Positions 45,927 to 54,485 of a stretch of DNA of 64,000 nt are shown here, piece after piece (within the stretch, counting starts at the first letter, position 1; each line of letters starts with the position of its first letter). The notes under the pieces are model-generated. The model was not told where the DNA came from. It made no database searches and saw only the letters and a program-made list of their open reading frames with translations. Made by a program: the position numbers and the translations under genes. Origin of the DNA: Cronobacter sakazakii (lineage in GTDB: Bacteria; Pseudomonadota; Gammaproteobacteria; Enterobacterales; Enterobacteriaceae); contig NZ_CP011047.1 in the NCBI RefSeq assembly GCF_000982825.1, forward strand, positions 2,542,001 to 2,606,000. The letters run 5' to 3'.

Positions 45927-45955
45927 ATTAGCTGATTTCAAAAGTTTTGTATAAA
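45927..45955 (+). promoter_or_regulatory. Candidate promoter of the O-antigen operon
   Basis: TATAAA (45950-45955) lies just before the JUMPstart, with weak -35 options (ATTAGC/TTAGCT) 16-17 bp upstream. O-antigen promoters in enterobacteria sit directly upstream of JUMPstart, which supports the position; the hexamers alone are weak. The rest of the 390-bp galF-rmlB spacer shows the terminator, JUMPstart and an AT-rich leader with no gene. Confidence 0.4.
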
Positions 45956-45960
45956 GTAGT

Positions 45961-45996
45961 GCACTGGTAGCTGTTGAGCCAGGGGCGGTAGCATTG
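45961..45996 (+). promoter_or_regulatory. JUMPstart / ops element of the O-antigen operon
   Basis: GCACTGGTAGCTGTTGAGCC followed by AGGGGCGGTAGCATTG matches the JUMPstart consensus. The ops part is GGCGGTAGCATT (45984-45995), differing from the colanic acid copy (GGCGGTAGCGTG) at two of the last three positions. RfaH-dependent transcription of the O-antigen genes is expected. It lies 135 bp before rmlB. Confidence 0.88.
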
Positions 45997-46130
45997 TTGA
46001 ACAGGCTGCCGAAAAAATGCTTAATATTTATCCATATAGAGCGTTAAAACCTCGATAACGTCATGCTCACAGCGACAATGTGTTAATTATCATTCCTCTC
46101 AAAATATCCACATATAAGAGATAACTCACT

Positions 46131-47210
46131 GTGAAGATATTAGTGACCGGCGGTGCCGGATTTATTGGCTCCGCTGTAGTACGCCATATTATTAACCATA
46201 CCCAGGACAGGGTAGTTAATCTTGATAAGCTTACCTACGCAGGCAATCCTGAATCTGTTGCTTCTGTGGCAAACAGTGAACGCTATGCATTTGAGCAGGT
46301 CGATATCTGTGACCGCGCTGCGCTCGATCGTGTATTTAAAGAGCACCAGCCTGACGCGGTCATGCACCTGGCTGCAGAAAGTCATGTTGATCGCTCAATC
46401 AGCGGTCCGGCAGATTTCATCGAAACGAACATCGTCGGCACGTATACCCTTCTCGAAGCGGCGCGCGCTTACTGGTCATCACTGGATGAGGAGCGCAAGG
46501 CAGCTTTCCGCTTTCACCATATCTCTACCGATGAGGTTTATGGCGACCTGCCACATCCTGATGAATGGCATGAGAGCGCGGCGCTGCCGCTCTTTACTGA
46601 AACAACTGCCTATGCGCCAAGCAGCCCGTATTCCGCCTCAAAAGCCTCAAGCGATCATCTGGTGCGCGCGTGGTTACGCACCTATGGTTTGCCGACGATG
46701 GTAACCAACTGCTCTAACAACTATGGCCCGTATCACTTCCCCGAAAAATTGATTCCGCTGGTTATCCTTAACGCGCTGGAAGGTAAACCGTTGCCGATAT
46801 ATGGCAAAGGCGACCAAATTCGCGACTGGTTATATGTTGAAGACCATGCGCGTGCGCTCTATACCGTAGTCACGCAGGGGCAGATCGGCGAAACCTATAA
46901 TATCGGCGGACATAACGAGAAAAAGAATCTTGATGTCGTACTGACTATTTGTGACCTGCTGGATGAGATTAAACCTAAAGCGACGTCTTATCGTGAACAG
47001 ATCACCTATGTTGCCGACAGACCAGGGCACGACCGTCGTTATGCCATTGATGCAGATAAAATCAGCCGGGAATTAGGCTGGCGACCGCAGGAAACCTTCG
47101 AGTCTGGCATCCGTAAAACGGTGCACTGGTATCTTAATAATGAAGAGTGGGTGAACAGCATTAAGAACCGAACCTATCAATGTAAGCATTTAGGGTTGAG
47201 TGAAAAATGA
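46131..47210 (+). CDS. rmlB: RmlB, dTDP-glucose 4,6-dehydratase
   Basis: 359 aa enzyme making dTDP-4-keto-6-deoxyglucose. The NAD motif is LVTGGAGFIGSAVV, STDEVYGDL carries the catalytic Asp-Glu pair near 133, and YSASKASSDHLVRAW holds Tyr/Lys near 167/171. The start is GTG. Base composition is intermediate between the GC-rich galF side and the AT-rich genes after it, so the recombination edge may fall inside or just after this gene. It overlaps rmlA by 4 bp. With no rmlC/rmlD present it does not serve rhamnose synthesis here. Confidence 0.97.
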   Translation: MKILVTGGAGFIGSAVVRHIINHTQDRVVNLDKLTYAGNPESVASVANSERYAFEQVDICDRAALDRVFKEHQPDAVMHLAAESHVDRSISGPADFIETNIVGTYTLLEAARAYWSSLDEERKAAFRFHHISTDEVYGDLPHPDEWHESAALPLFTETTAYAPSSPYSASKASSDHLVRAWLRTYGLPTMVTNCSNNYGPYHFPEKLIPLVILNALEGKPLPIYGKGDQIRDWLYVEDHARALYTVVTQGQIGETYNIGGHNEKKNLDVVLTICDLLDEIKPKATSYREQITYVADRPGHDRRYAIDADKISRELGWRPQETFESGIRKTVHWYLNNEEWVNSIKNRTYQCKHLGLSEK

Positions 47211-48079
47211 AAGGAATTATCCTGGCAGGTGGGTCCGGAACACGTCTTTATCCAATTACTATAGGTATCTCTAAACAGTTACTTCCTGTATACGATAAAC
47301 CTATGATTTATTATCCTCTATCAGTCCTCATGCTGGCCGGTATTAAGGATATTTTAATAATCACTACTAGTGATGATAACGCGAGTTTCCAGCGTTTACT
47401 TGGAGATGGCAGCCAGTTTGGGATCAATATTCAATATGCTGTTCAACCATCTCCCGATGGGCTTGCACAGGCTTTTATAATAGGTCGTCATTTCGTTGGT
47501 AACGACTCGGTTTGTTTGGTTCTTGGCGATAATATTTTCTTTGGGCAAGGTTTTAGCCCTAAACTCAAGTCAGCGGCTGCTCAAAAAAGTGGTGCGACGA
47601 TTTTTGCTTACCAGGTAAAAGACGCAGAGCGCTTTGGTGTTGTTGAATTTGATGAGCAATTTAAAGCGATCTCTATCGAAGAAAAACCAAAGAATCCTAA
47701 GTCTAACTGGGCGGTCACTGGCCTTTATTTTTATGATAATGACGTTTTGGAGATTGCTAAATCTATTCGCCCTTCCGAGCGAGGTGAATTAGAAATTACC
47801 TCAGTCAATGAAGTTTATTTAAATAAGCAGAGCCTTAGTGTAGAGCTCTTAGGGCGTGGTTTCGCCTGGCTTGATACTGGAACACACGATAGTCTCATCG
47901 AAGCTGGAAGTTTTGTTGAGACGGTACAGAAGCGTCAGGGAATGATGGTTGCTTGTCCTGAGGAAATAGCCTGGCGAAATGGATGGCTGAGTAATATTGA
48001 GTTAGAAGATATTGGGCAACGTTTATGTAAAAATGACTATGGCCATTACCTACTACAACTATTAAAAAAAGGAGAATAA
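47207..48079 (+). CDS. rmlA: RmlA, glucose-1-phosphate thymidylyltransferase
   Basis: 290 aa nucleotidyltransferase making dTDP-glucose for RmlB. Signature N-terminus IILAGGSGTRLYPIT, then KQLLPVYDKPMIYYPLSVLM; the sugar-binding EEKPKNPKSNWAVTGLYFYD follows near 160-180. It is markedly AT-rich compared with rmlB. A strong ribosome site for the next gene (AAAGGAGAATAAT) lies at its end. Confidence 0.96.
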   Translation: MKGIILAGGSGTRLYPITIGISKQLLPVYDKPMIYYPLSVLMLAGIKDILIITTSDDNASFQRLLGDGSQFGINIQYAVQPSPDGLAQAFIIGRHFVGNDSVCLVLGDNIFFGQGFSPKLKSAAAQKSGATIFAYQVKDAERFGVVEFDEQFKAISIEEKPKNPKSNWAVTGLYFYDNDVLEIAKSIRPSERGELEITSVNEVYLNKQSLSVELLGRGFAWLDTGTHDSLIEAGSFVETVQKRQGMMVACPEEIAWRNGWLSNIELEDIGQRLCKNDYGHYLLQLLKKGE

Positions 48080-48080
48080 T

Positions 48081-48482
48081 ATGGATATTAAACTAATTCC
48101 ACTTCAGACGCATGGTGATGAACGAGGCAGTTTGGTATCGCTTGAAGATGAAAAGAACATCCCTTTTGCAATAAAACGTGTTTATTATTTATTTAATACT
48201 AAAGAAAACGTAAGCCGCGGATTCCATGCGCACCAAAGGTTAAAGCAAGTGGCTATTGCAATAAAAGGATCGTGTCGATTTAAACTTGATGATGGTAAAG
48301 AACGAGTAGAAATCGTTCTGGATTCGCCTTCTCAAGGTCTTTACATTGATTCTTTTATGTGGCGAGAAATGTCAGATTTTTCTCCTGATTGCGTTCTACT
48401 TATACTTGCTGATAGTCATTATGATGAATCTGACTATATTCGGGATTATTCACTATTTAAAAAAATGGTAACCAATGGATAG
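48081..48482 (+). CDS. dTDP-4-keto-6-deoxyglucose 3,4-ketoisomerase (FdtA/QdtA family)
   Basis: 133 aa single-domain cupin that moves the keto group from C4 to C3 of the RmlB product. The active-site histidines are in VSRGFHAHQRLKQV (His49, His51), Tyr35/Tyr36 lie in IKRVYYLF, and the C-terminal DESDYIRDYSLFKK is family-typical. FdtA forms the galacto product (to Fuc3N), QdtA the gluco product (to Qui3N). Here position 15 is Arg (ERG, FdtA-like) while position 95 is Arg (MWREM, QdtA-like as I recall the QdtA studies), so the product configuration is left open. The gene overlaps the next by 8 bp. Confidence 0.9.
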   Translation: MDIKLIPLQTHGDERGSLVSLEDEKNIPFAIKRVYYLFNTKENVSRGFHAHQRLKQVAIAIKGSCRFKLDDGKERVEIVLDSPSQGLYIDSFMWREMSDFSPDCVLLILADSHYDESDYIRDYSLFKKMVTNG

Positions 48483-48927
48483 AATAACTTTAACAAGTTA
48501 TGACCGTGAGTTTTTAGATCTTAGCTGGATATGGCTGCAGGATCCGGAAATAAAAAAATTAACTTTAACCAGTGATTTTACTCGTGAGCAGCAATTACAA
48601 TTTTTTCATTCCCTAAAGGAAAGAAAAGATTATTTGATATTTGGTATTCAATTAGGGACGAGAAAAATTGGTGTTGCCGGGTTAAAAAACATCAAAAACG
48701 ATATCGCAGAATACTGGGGCTATATAGGCGAGAAGGATTTATGGGGTAAAGGAATTGGCAAAATTGTTATAGAAGAAATCGAATGTATTGCCAATAAATG
48801 TGGGATAAAAAAGCTATACTTGAAAGTTAGTGAATTAAATCTCAGAGCTATCAAAGCTTACCATAAATCTGGTTTTATAATTAGTAAATCTGAAAGTAAT
48901 GTGATTTTTATGGAAAAGGTAATTTAG
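48475..48927 (+). CDS. GNAT-family N-acetyltransferase in the amino-sugar cassette
   Basis: 150 aa GNAT-fold protein of the RimJ/RimL-PseH type. The acetyl-CoA loop is in GEKDLWGKGIGKIVIEEIEC (about 83-102), preceded by the beta-4 strand region and followed by LYLKVSELNLRAIKAYHKSG, the conserved Asn-x-Arg-Ala-xx-x-Y motif. It lies between ketoisomerase and aminotransferase, where fdtC/qdtC (a hexapeptide-repeat transferase) usually sits. It may acetylate the 3-amino sugar directly, or an amino-acyl group placed by the next gene product. Substrate not known from sequence. Confidence 0.82.
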   Translation: MDRITLTSYDREFLDLSWIWLQDPEIKKLTLTSDFTREQQLQFFHSLKERKDYLIFGIQLGTRKIGVAGLKNIKNDIAEYWGYIGEKDLWGKGIGKIVIEEIECIANKCGIKKLYLKVSELNLRAIKAYHKSGFIISKSESNVIFMEKVI

Positions 48928-49863
48928 ATGTTTTCGATATGTGAACTTGAAAAAAGTAAATATAATGATTGGAATCAAGTGGTCGAAAATGCTAAAAACG
49001 GCCTTTTCCTTTTTGAGATAGATTATTTTAAATATCATGAAGCGCGATTTGAAGATAGTTCTTTAATGATATATAAAAAAAGTAAAGCTGTCGCACTTTT
49101 CCCTGCTAACCGTGTGAATGACACCATTTATAGCCACCAAGGATTAACTTTTGGCGGTTTGATTATGCTGCCAGAATTACATGCAGCGGATGTTTTAGAA
49201 ATATTTGAACTTATAAATAAACATTATAAAAACAAAGGTATTAAAAAGGTTGTTTATAAAGCTATACCTCATCCTTTTACAAAGTATCCTGCCCAGGAAG
49301 ATTTATACGCATTATTCATAAATTCTGCAAAATTAATCCGCAGAGACGTTTCAAGCGTAATTGATCTCTTTAACAGACCTAAGCTTTCAGATTCGCGTAA
49401 GAATACCATTGTTAAAGCACAAAAAAATAATGTGGAGATCTGTGAATCGTCTGACTTGAAAAAATTCCATCAAATACTTTCAGAGGTTCTGGCAAAATTT
49501 GGTGCATGCCCTGTACATAGCATCACAGAACTTGAACAATTAAAAAACTCATTTCCGCATAATATTAAACTCTATGCCGCCATGCAGGATGAGCAGTGGC
49601 TCGCTGGGGTTCTGGTCTACGATTACGGACATATTATTCATACACAATATATGGCCAATACACAGCAAGGTCGGCAAATAGGCGCACTAGATTATATATT
49701 ATTTACGTTAATCAATGACATTTATGCTGATAAAAAATATCTAAGTTTTGGTATATCAACTGAAAACGCAGGACAATATCTCAATACTGGATTAATCGCT
49801 CAAAAAGAAGGTTTCGGCGCCAGAGCGGTTGTACATGATTTTTATGAAATGGAGTTATTATGA
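48928..49863 (+). CDS. FemAB-like / GNAT-fold acyltransferase
   Basis: 311 aa protein with two GNAT-like halves as in FemAB/FemX-type and Acetyltransf_6 proteins. The N-terminal half contains VALFPANRVNDTIYSHQGLT followed by FGGLI, a segment common to this family; the C-terminal half has IIHTQYMANTQQGRQIGALD and LSFGISTENAGQYLNTGLIA. FemAB proteins move an amino acid from aminoacyl-tRNA to an amino group on a cell-wall precursor. By analogy it could aminoacylate the 3-amino-3,6-dideoxyhexose; this is inference. It starts directly after the GNAT gene and overlaps the aminotransferase gene by 4 bp. Confidence 0.75.
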   Translation: MFSICELEKSKYNDWNQVVENAKNGLFLFEIDYFKYHEARFEDSSLMIYKKSKAVALFPANRVNDTIYSHQGLTFGGLIMLPELHAADVLEIFELINKHYKNKGIKKVVYKAIPHPFTKYPAQEDLYALFINSAKLIRRDVSSVIDLFNRPKLSDSRKNTIVKAQKNNVEICESSDLKKFHQILSEVLAKFGACPVHSITELEQLKNSFPHNIKLYAAMQDEQWLAGVLVYDYGHIIHTQYMANTQQGRQIGALDYILFTLINDIYADKKYLSFGISTENAGQYLNTGLIAQKEGFGARAVVHDFYEMELL

Positions 49864-50963
49864 TTAACTTTTTAAATTTAAAAAAAATAAACGAAAAATA
49901 TAAAACCGAATTGATGCAGGCATTGGAAAACGTGATCGATTCTGGTTGGTATATCAATGGCCAACAGGTAGCTAATTTTGAAAATGAATTTGCTACCTAT
50001 TGTGGTACAAAACATGCCATCGGGGTTGCAAATGGACTGGATGCATTAGTCCTTACTATAAAGGCATGGAAGCTATTAGGAAAACTTAAGGACGGTGACA
50101 AAGTTATTGTCCCTGCAAATACCTATATAGCTTCAGTATTAGCGATCACCGAAAATAATTTAACGCCTGTTCTTACAGAGCCAGATCCTTACACTTTTAA
50201 TTTAACGCTAGATCAAATCGAAAGAAGTTATACGCAGGATGTAAAATTAATCATTCCTGTACATCTCTATGGATGCATCAACCCAATGGATGAGATCTGT
50301 AGATTCGCAAATAAAAAAGGAATATTGGTTTTAGAAGATTCAGCGCAAGCGCATGGGGCAATGCTTGGAGATAAAAAAGCTGGTGCCTGGGGTCATGCAT
50401 CAGCCTTTAGTTTTTATCCCGGTAAAAATTTAGGTGCTTTAGGCGATGGTGGGATCATCACGACTGACAACGATGAACTAAAAGAAGCATTAGTGGCACT
50501 CAGGAATTATGGATCTCACAAAAAATATGAAAATATTTATCAGGGATGCAATAGCCGACTAGATGAAATTCAGGCTGCAATGCTTCGAGTTAAATTACCT
50601 CATTTAGATAGCGAAATAGATGCTCGCAGAAGAATTGCCTCCCAATATCTTTTAGGCATAAATAATAAAGAAATAATACTTCCCACTGTAAATGAAAGTG
50701 TGAATCATGTCTGGCATCTATTTGTCGTTCGCTGTGCGCAAAGAGATGCATTGAAAGAATACTTACATAAGAAAAATATTGATACGCTAATACATTATCC
50801 TGTTCCCCCTCATAAGCAGAAGGCTTACAGTGAATATAATAGTCTTAATCTTCCTGTTACAGAAAAAATCCATCGTGAAGTACTTTCTTTGCCAATGGAT
50901 CCAAATATGTCTCAGTACGAGGTGGATTATGTTATTCAGTGCATGAATGAGTATAAGGCATGA
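49860..50963 (+). CDS. dTDP-3-keto-6-deoxyhexose 3-aminotransferase (FdtB/QdtB family)
   Basis: 367 aa PLP-dependent DegT/DnrJ/EryC1 aminotransferase that adds the 3-amino group to the ketoisomerase product. The PLP lysine is Lys189 in FSFYPGKNLGALGDGG; the aspartate binding the pyridine nitrogen is in LVLEDSAQAHGA near 160; the motif VGVANGLDAL-like segment IGVANGLDALVLTIKAW is at 54-70. The product is Fuc3N or Qui3N depending on the isomerase. It overlaps wzx by 4 bp. Confidence 0.92.
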   Translation: MINFLNLKKINEKYKTELMQALENVIDSGWYINGQQVANFENEFATYCGTKHAIGVANGLDALVLTIKAWKLLGKLKDGDKVIVPANTYIASVLAITENNLTPVLTEPDPYTFNLTLDQIERSYTQDVKLIIPVHLYGCINPMDEICRFANKKGILVLEDSAQAHGAMLGDKKAGAWGHASAFSFYPGKNLGALGDGGIITTDNDELKEALVALRNYGSHKKYENIYQGCNSRLDEIQAAMLRVKLPHLDSEIDARRRIASQYLLGINNKEIILPTVNESVNHVWHLFVVRCAQRDALKEYLHKKNIDTLIHYPVPPHKQKAYSEYNSLNLPVTEKIHREVLSLPMDPNMSQYEVDYVIQCMNEYKA

Positions 50964-52222
50964 GTAAAATCATCTCTGTTACTGCTTTTACAGCCTTACT
51001 GACATTCTTCAAAATGTTAAGTGGTTTTGCGATAGCTAAGGTCGTTGCTATATATACGGGGCCTACTGGAATGGCTATGCTTGGGCAGGTACAAAGTGTG
51101 ATTGCTGGGCTTAATGGTGTTGTGACTGCACCCGTAGGGAATGGGGTGGTTCGCTATACGGCTGAAAAGCATACTGAAGGTTATAAAAGATGTTCAGGAT
51201 GGTGGCAGGCGTCCTTACAGTGGGCATTTTCTATATTTTTGCTAGTGCTGAGCACCGTATTATTATTTAGCAAACCTATTTCTCAATTTCTATTCAATAC
51301 TATTGATTATTATTGGGTTGTACTATTAGGTTGTTTAGTTCTTCCATTGTCAATAATAAATACGGCGTTTGTTTCTGTTATTAACGGACAGAAACACTAT
51401 AAAAAATATGTCTCGCTAGGGTTTATTTCCGTAACCATATCGACTGTATTAATGGTTATGATGATTTATTTTTATCATATTAAAGGTGCTTTTGTTGCTG
51501 CATCACTTAATACATCGATTGCCGGACTAGTCGTTTTTTTTGCTTGTATAAAGGAGCCTTGGTTTAAAGTTAAATTATGGCTTGGCCGCTCATCTTCGTC
51601 TTATAGAAAAGAAATTGGAGGCTATGTAGTGATGGCAGTTACATCCGCCATCACTACTCCGATTGCATTGATTCTGATAAGAAATATATTAATTTCCGAA
51701 GTGGGTTGGAGTGCGACAGGACAATGGCAAGCAGTATGGAAAATCTCTGAAGTTTATCTTGCCATTATTACTATGGCATTGAGTACATATTATTTGCCTC
51801 AACTTGCAAGCTTGAAGAGTGGTGTTGAGATACGGTGGGAAATAAATAAAACAGCAAGAGTTATTCTTCCTGTGGTTATTATTTTAGCGTTGTTAGTTTA
51901 TTTGCTTCGCGATGTCGCTATATTTTTACTTTTTACAAGCGATTTTCAACCTGCGAGAGACTTATTCAGCGTTCAACTTGTGGGGGACGTCATCAAAATC
52001 CTGGCGTGGCTATATGCTTTTCCGATGTTAGCCAGAGGCGCTACTCGCTGGTTCGTGTTTTCTGAAATATTTTTTTCCACAACATTCGTGTTAATAAGTT
52101 GGATTATGATTTCGCATCTGGGAGTTAATGGTGCAAATTGGGGATACTTATTGAATTACATTTTATACTTTATCTTTGTATATGGTAATTTAAAAAGAAT
52201 AATTAACCAGGATAGGCAATAA
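50960..52222 (+). CDS. wzx: Wzx, O-antigen repeat-unit flippase
   Basis: 420 aa polytopic protein with about 10-12 hydrophobic segments. The N-terminus (TFFKMLSGFAIAKVVAIYTG followed by PTGMAMLGQVQSVI) is of the WzxE/O-antigen translocase type. It would flip the undecaprenyl-linked O unit. It lies between the aminotransferase gene and the first glycosyltransferase; start and stop overlap its neighbours (ATGA and TAATG). Confidence 0.9.
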   Translation: MSKIISVTAFTALLTFFKMLSGFAIAKVVAIYTGPTGMAMLGQVQSVIAGLNGVVTAPVGNGVVRYTAEKHTEGYKRCSGWWQASLQWAFSIFLLVLSTVLLFSKPISQFLFNTIDYYWVVLLGCLVLPLSIINTAFVSVINGQKHYKKYVSLGFISVTISTVLMVMMIYFYHIKGAFVAASLNTSIAGLVVFFACIKEPWFKVKLWLGRSSSSYRKEIGGYVVMAVTSAITTPIALILIRNILISEVGWSATGQWQAVWKISEVYLAIITMALSTYYLPQLASLKSGVEIRWEINKTARVILPVVIILALLVYLLRDVAIFLLFTSDFQPARDLFSVQLVGDVIKILAWLYAFPMLARGATRWFVFSEIFFSTTFVLISWIMISHLGVNGANWGYLLNYILYFIFVYGNLKRIINQDRQ

Positions 52223-53166
52223 TGAAAGATGTTGTTTCAGTAGTAATTGTTACTTATAACTCAGCGAAAACTATAGTAGAAACTTTAGATAGTATTTTAA
52301 ATCAAAGTTATGGGCCTGCTAATATAGAGCTTATCATATCAGATGATGCTTCTACTGATGACACGTCAATCGTTGTTGAAAACTGGATTACTAAAAACGC
52401 ATCAAAATTTTCAAAGGTTGTTTTCAAAAAAAATATTATCAATCAGGGCGTTTCTAAAAATTGTAACATTGGCTGGCAATCCTGCACATCTGAATGGATA
52501 AAAACAATAGGCGCAGATGATCTTCTAAGTCCTGATTGCATTGATAAAAACATGGAATATATTCAGAATAATTCCGGGTGTAGTATTGTATTTAGTCAGA
52601 TGAAATGGTTCGGACGGATAAAAAAAATAACTCCTGAGCCATATAATATGCCTTTTTTTAGCCTGGATGCTGAACAACAATATAATTATTTAAGATTTAA
52701 AAGCTTCAATATTGCACCTGCATCATTTATACGTCGTTCAGCTCTAATTGATGTTGGTTATGCTGACGAAAGTTTCAGTACGATTGAAGACTTACCATTA
52801 TGGCTTCGCTTCACTAAAAAGGGCTACAAACTGTATTTTTTGAAAGCGATTACTGTGTACTACCGTGTGGCAAATTCTGCATCGAAACATTCTCACCGTT
52901 ATGTTAACTATAACTTTTTGAACGATCTGATTAATATCGACAAGATGTTTAAAATTAACGATATCGAAGGTATTTATTATAAAGCGCTAAAACTGGATGC
53001 TCTAACATTATTATATGGAAAAAAGTTAATTGCAAAGTTAACCAAGAATAAAGTCAGCTTTTTGTCGAGATCGCTGGATGTCATACATTTAAGCTTAAGA
53101 CCTGTTTATATTGTTCGGAAGATTAGGCGACATATCATTAACTTTACTAAAAAAGATGCAATCTAA
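52222..53166 (+). CDS. Family 2 glycosyltransferase (O-antigen)
   Basis: 314 aa GT-A fold transferase. SVVIVTYNSAKTIVETLDSI is the GT2 start, ISDDASTDDTS the nucleotide loop near 40 and WIKTIGADDLLSPDC carries the DxD-type metal site near 95-105. IEDLPLWLRFTKKG is the late acidic motif typical of GT2. No transmembrane segment. The sugar transferred cannot be read from sequence. Overlaps wzx by 1 bp. Confidence 0.88.
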   Translation: MKDVVSVVIVTYNSAKTIVETLDSILNQSYGPANIELIISDDASTDDTSIVVENWITKNASKFSKVVFKKNIINQGVSKNCNIGWQSCTSEWIKTIGADDLLSPDCIDKNMEYIQNNSGCSIVFSQMKWFGRIKKITPEPYNMPFFSLDAEQQYNYLRFKSFNIAPASFIRRSALIDVGYADESFSTIEDLPLWLRFTKKGYKLYFLKAITVYYRVANSASKHSHRYVNYNFLNDLINIDKMFKINDIEGIYYKALKLDALTLLYGKKLIAKLTKNKVSFLSRSLDVIHLSLRPVYIVRKIRRHIINFTKKDAI

Positions 53167-53204
53167 ATTATATTGCATCTACTTTTATAAAAATTGGTGT
53201 AAAT

Positions 53205-54485
53205 ATGTTTTATTTATTTGTTGTGTCTTTGTTTTTCGGTTCGTGTCTTGATTATTATATATGGCGAAAAATTACGCCTTCAATGATTTCTGTTATCGGT
53301 ATATATGTAATATTGTTTATACATGCTGCCATAGGCGAGTCTCTTGGTTTTTTACCTGTAGAGTCAAATGTTTACTTTTTTATAACAACATTTTATGTTG
53401 TCGGGCTTTTTGCAAGTCTAAGCTGTGCATTTGGGATGTCATTTCTCAGCAAAGGCATTGTTCTTAATACTCGTGTGACAGATAAATATTACGGACTTAA
53501 AATTCGGAAAAATATAATAAATATAACAGTAGTGGTTTCTCTTATATGTTGTTTTTTTATTTATAAAGGATGGAGTGAGGTTGGATCTTTTGTAAGCGAT
53601 GATTTTGAGGGGACTCTCACTTATGGCATCGCGGGTCATTTTTTTGCTATCCTGGTTGCTTTAATACCATTTTTGCTAAAAGCATATTACTCTAAAAGAA
53701 CCAAATCCGTTTTCTTACTGTTAGTTTTTGTGCTTGTGCTTTTATTTATGAAGCAAGTTAAATATTGGGTAATGATCCCGCTTGTATGGATGTTTTGGTA
53801 CTCTATAGTTGCTGGATATATAAAGCTCTCTATTAGAAAGTTCTTGTTTATTTCGCTGGTTTTGGCATTTTTACTCGTTTCTTTATTTTTCTCAGTCTAT
53901 TTTATGAAGGTTTTTTTTAGAGAAGGTTCTGAAAACGTTGATTATAATACTGTATTAATAGAAATAATGATTCATTTCTTTGGCTATCTTTATTCGGGAC
54001 TTCTAACATTTTCTGTATACATTTCTGATGGTTTATATAATGCATTTATACCAAGCGACATTCTTGGGCTTTTTTCCGGTCCGGTCAATATAATCAATGT
54101 AATACTAAATGACAACTTGATAAACCTAACGCTCCCAAAGTATTTTGTCGTAATCAATAAAATTACTGGTACGACTGGAAATGTTCCAACGCTATGGGGT
54201 ACTCTGTTGCTGGCCGGAGGGTATTATGCATATGTTTTCTATTTCTTCATGTTTTTTTGCATATATTTATTGCTGTGGTTTGCGAAGCGTAGTCAATGTT
54301 TTTTAATTATATATACGTTTATTACGTCGTTTCTTTTTTTTAGTTGGTTTGATTACTACTACTACCTGTTAATGCCGTTTGAAGTTACTGTTTTAATTTT
54401 TATTTTCTATACTATCTTTGAAAGGAAAATAAAGTTCAGAAATATAACTTTATTCTCTGGGGAAAGTTACGATGAGACTCGATAA
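53205..54485 (+). CDS. wzy: Wzy, O-antigen polymerase
   Basis: 426 aa very hydrophobic, AT-rich protein with about 11 membrane segments and a larger periplasmic loop near residues 245-330 (KVFFREGSENVDYN and NKITGTTGNVPTLWG). These are Wzy features; the sequence itself is highly divergent, as usual. It is the only polytopic protein in the locus besides Wzx. It starts 38 bp after the previous gene with no clear ribosome site and overlaps the next gene by 14 bp. Confidence 0.83.
   Translation: MFYLFVVSLFFGSCLDYYIWRKITPSMISVIGIYVILFIHAAIGESLGFLPVESNVYFFITTFYVVGLFASLSCAFGMSFLSKGIVLNTRVTDKYYGLKIRKNIINITVVVSLICCFFIYKGWSEVGSFVSDDFEGTLTYGIAGHFFAILVALIPFLLKAYYSKRTKSVFLLLVFVLVLLFMKQVKYWVMIPLVWMFWYSIVAGYIKLSIRKFLFISLVLAFLLVSLFFSVYFMKVFFREGSENVDYNTVLIEIMIHFFGYLYSGLLTFSVYISDGLYNAFIPSDILGLFSGPVNIINVILNDNLINLTLPKYFVVINKITGTTGNVPTLWGTLLLAGGYYAYVFYFFMFFCIYLLLWFAKRSQCFLIIYTFITSFLFFSWFDYYYYLLMPFEVTVLIFIFYTIFERKIKFRNITLFSGESYDETR

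Noticed and set aside
46131..48079. rmlB and rmlA as part of a dTDP-rhamnose pathway
   Set aside because: No rmlC or rmlD is present in the locus; the next genes are a ketoisomerase and aminotransferase, which use the same intermediate for an amino sugar.
48928..49863. FemAB-like protein as a peptidoglycan cross-bridge enzyme or methicillin-resistance factor
   Set aside because: Enterobacteria have direct cross-links without interpeptide bridges, and the gene is embedded and coupled in an O-antigen sugar cassette.
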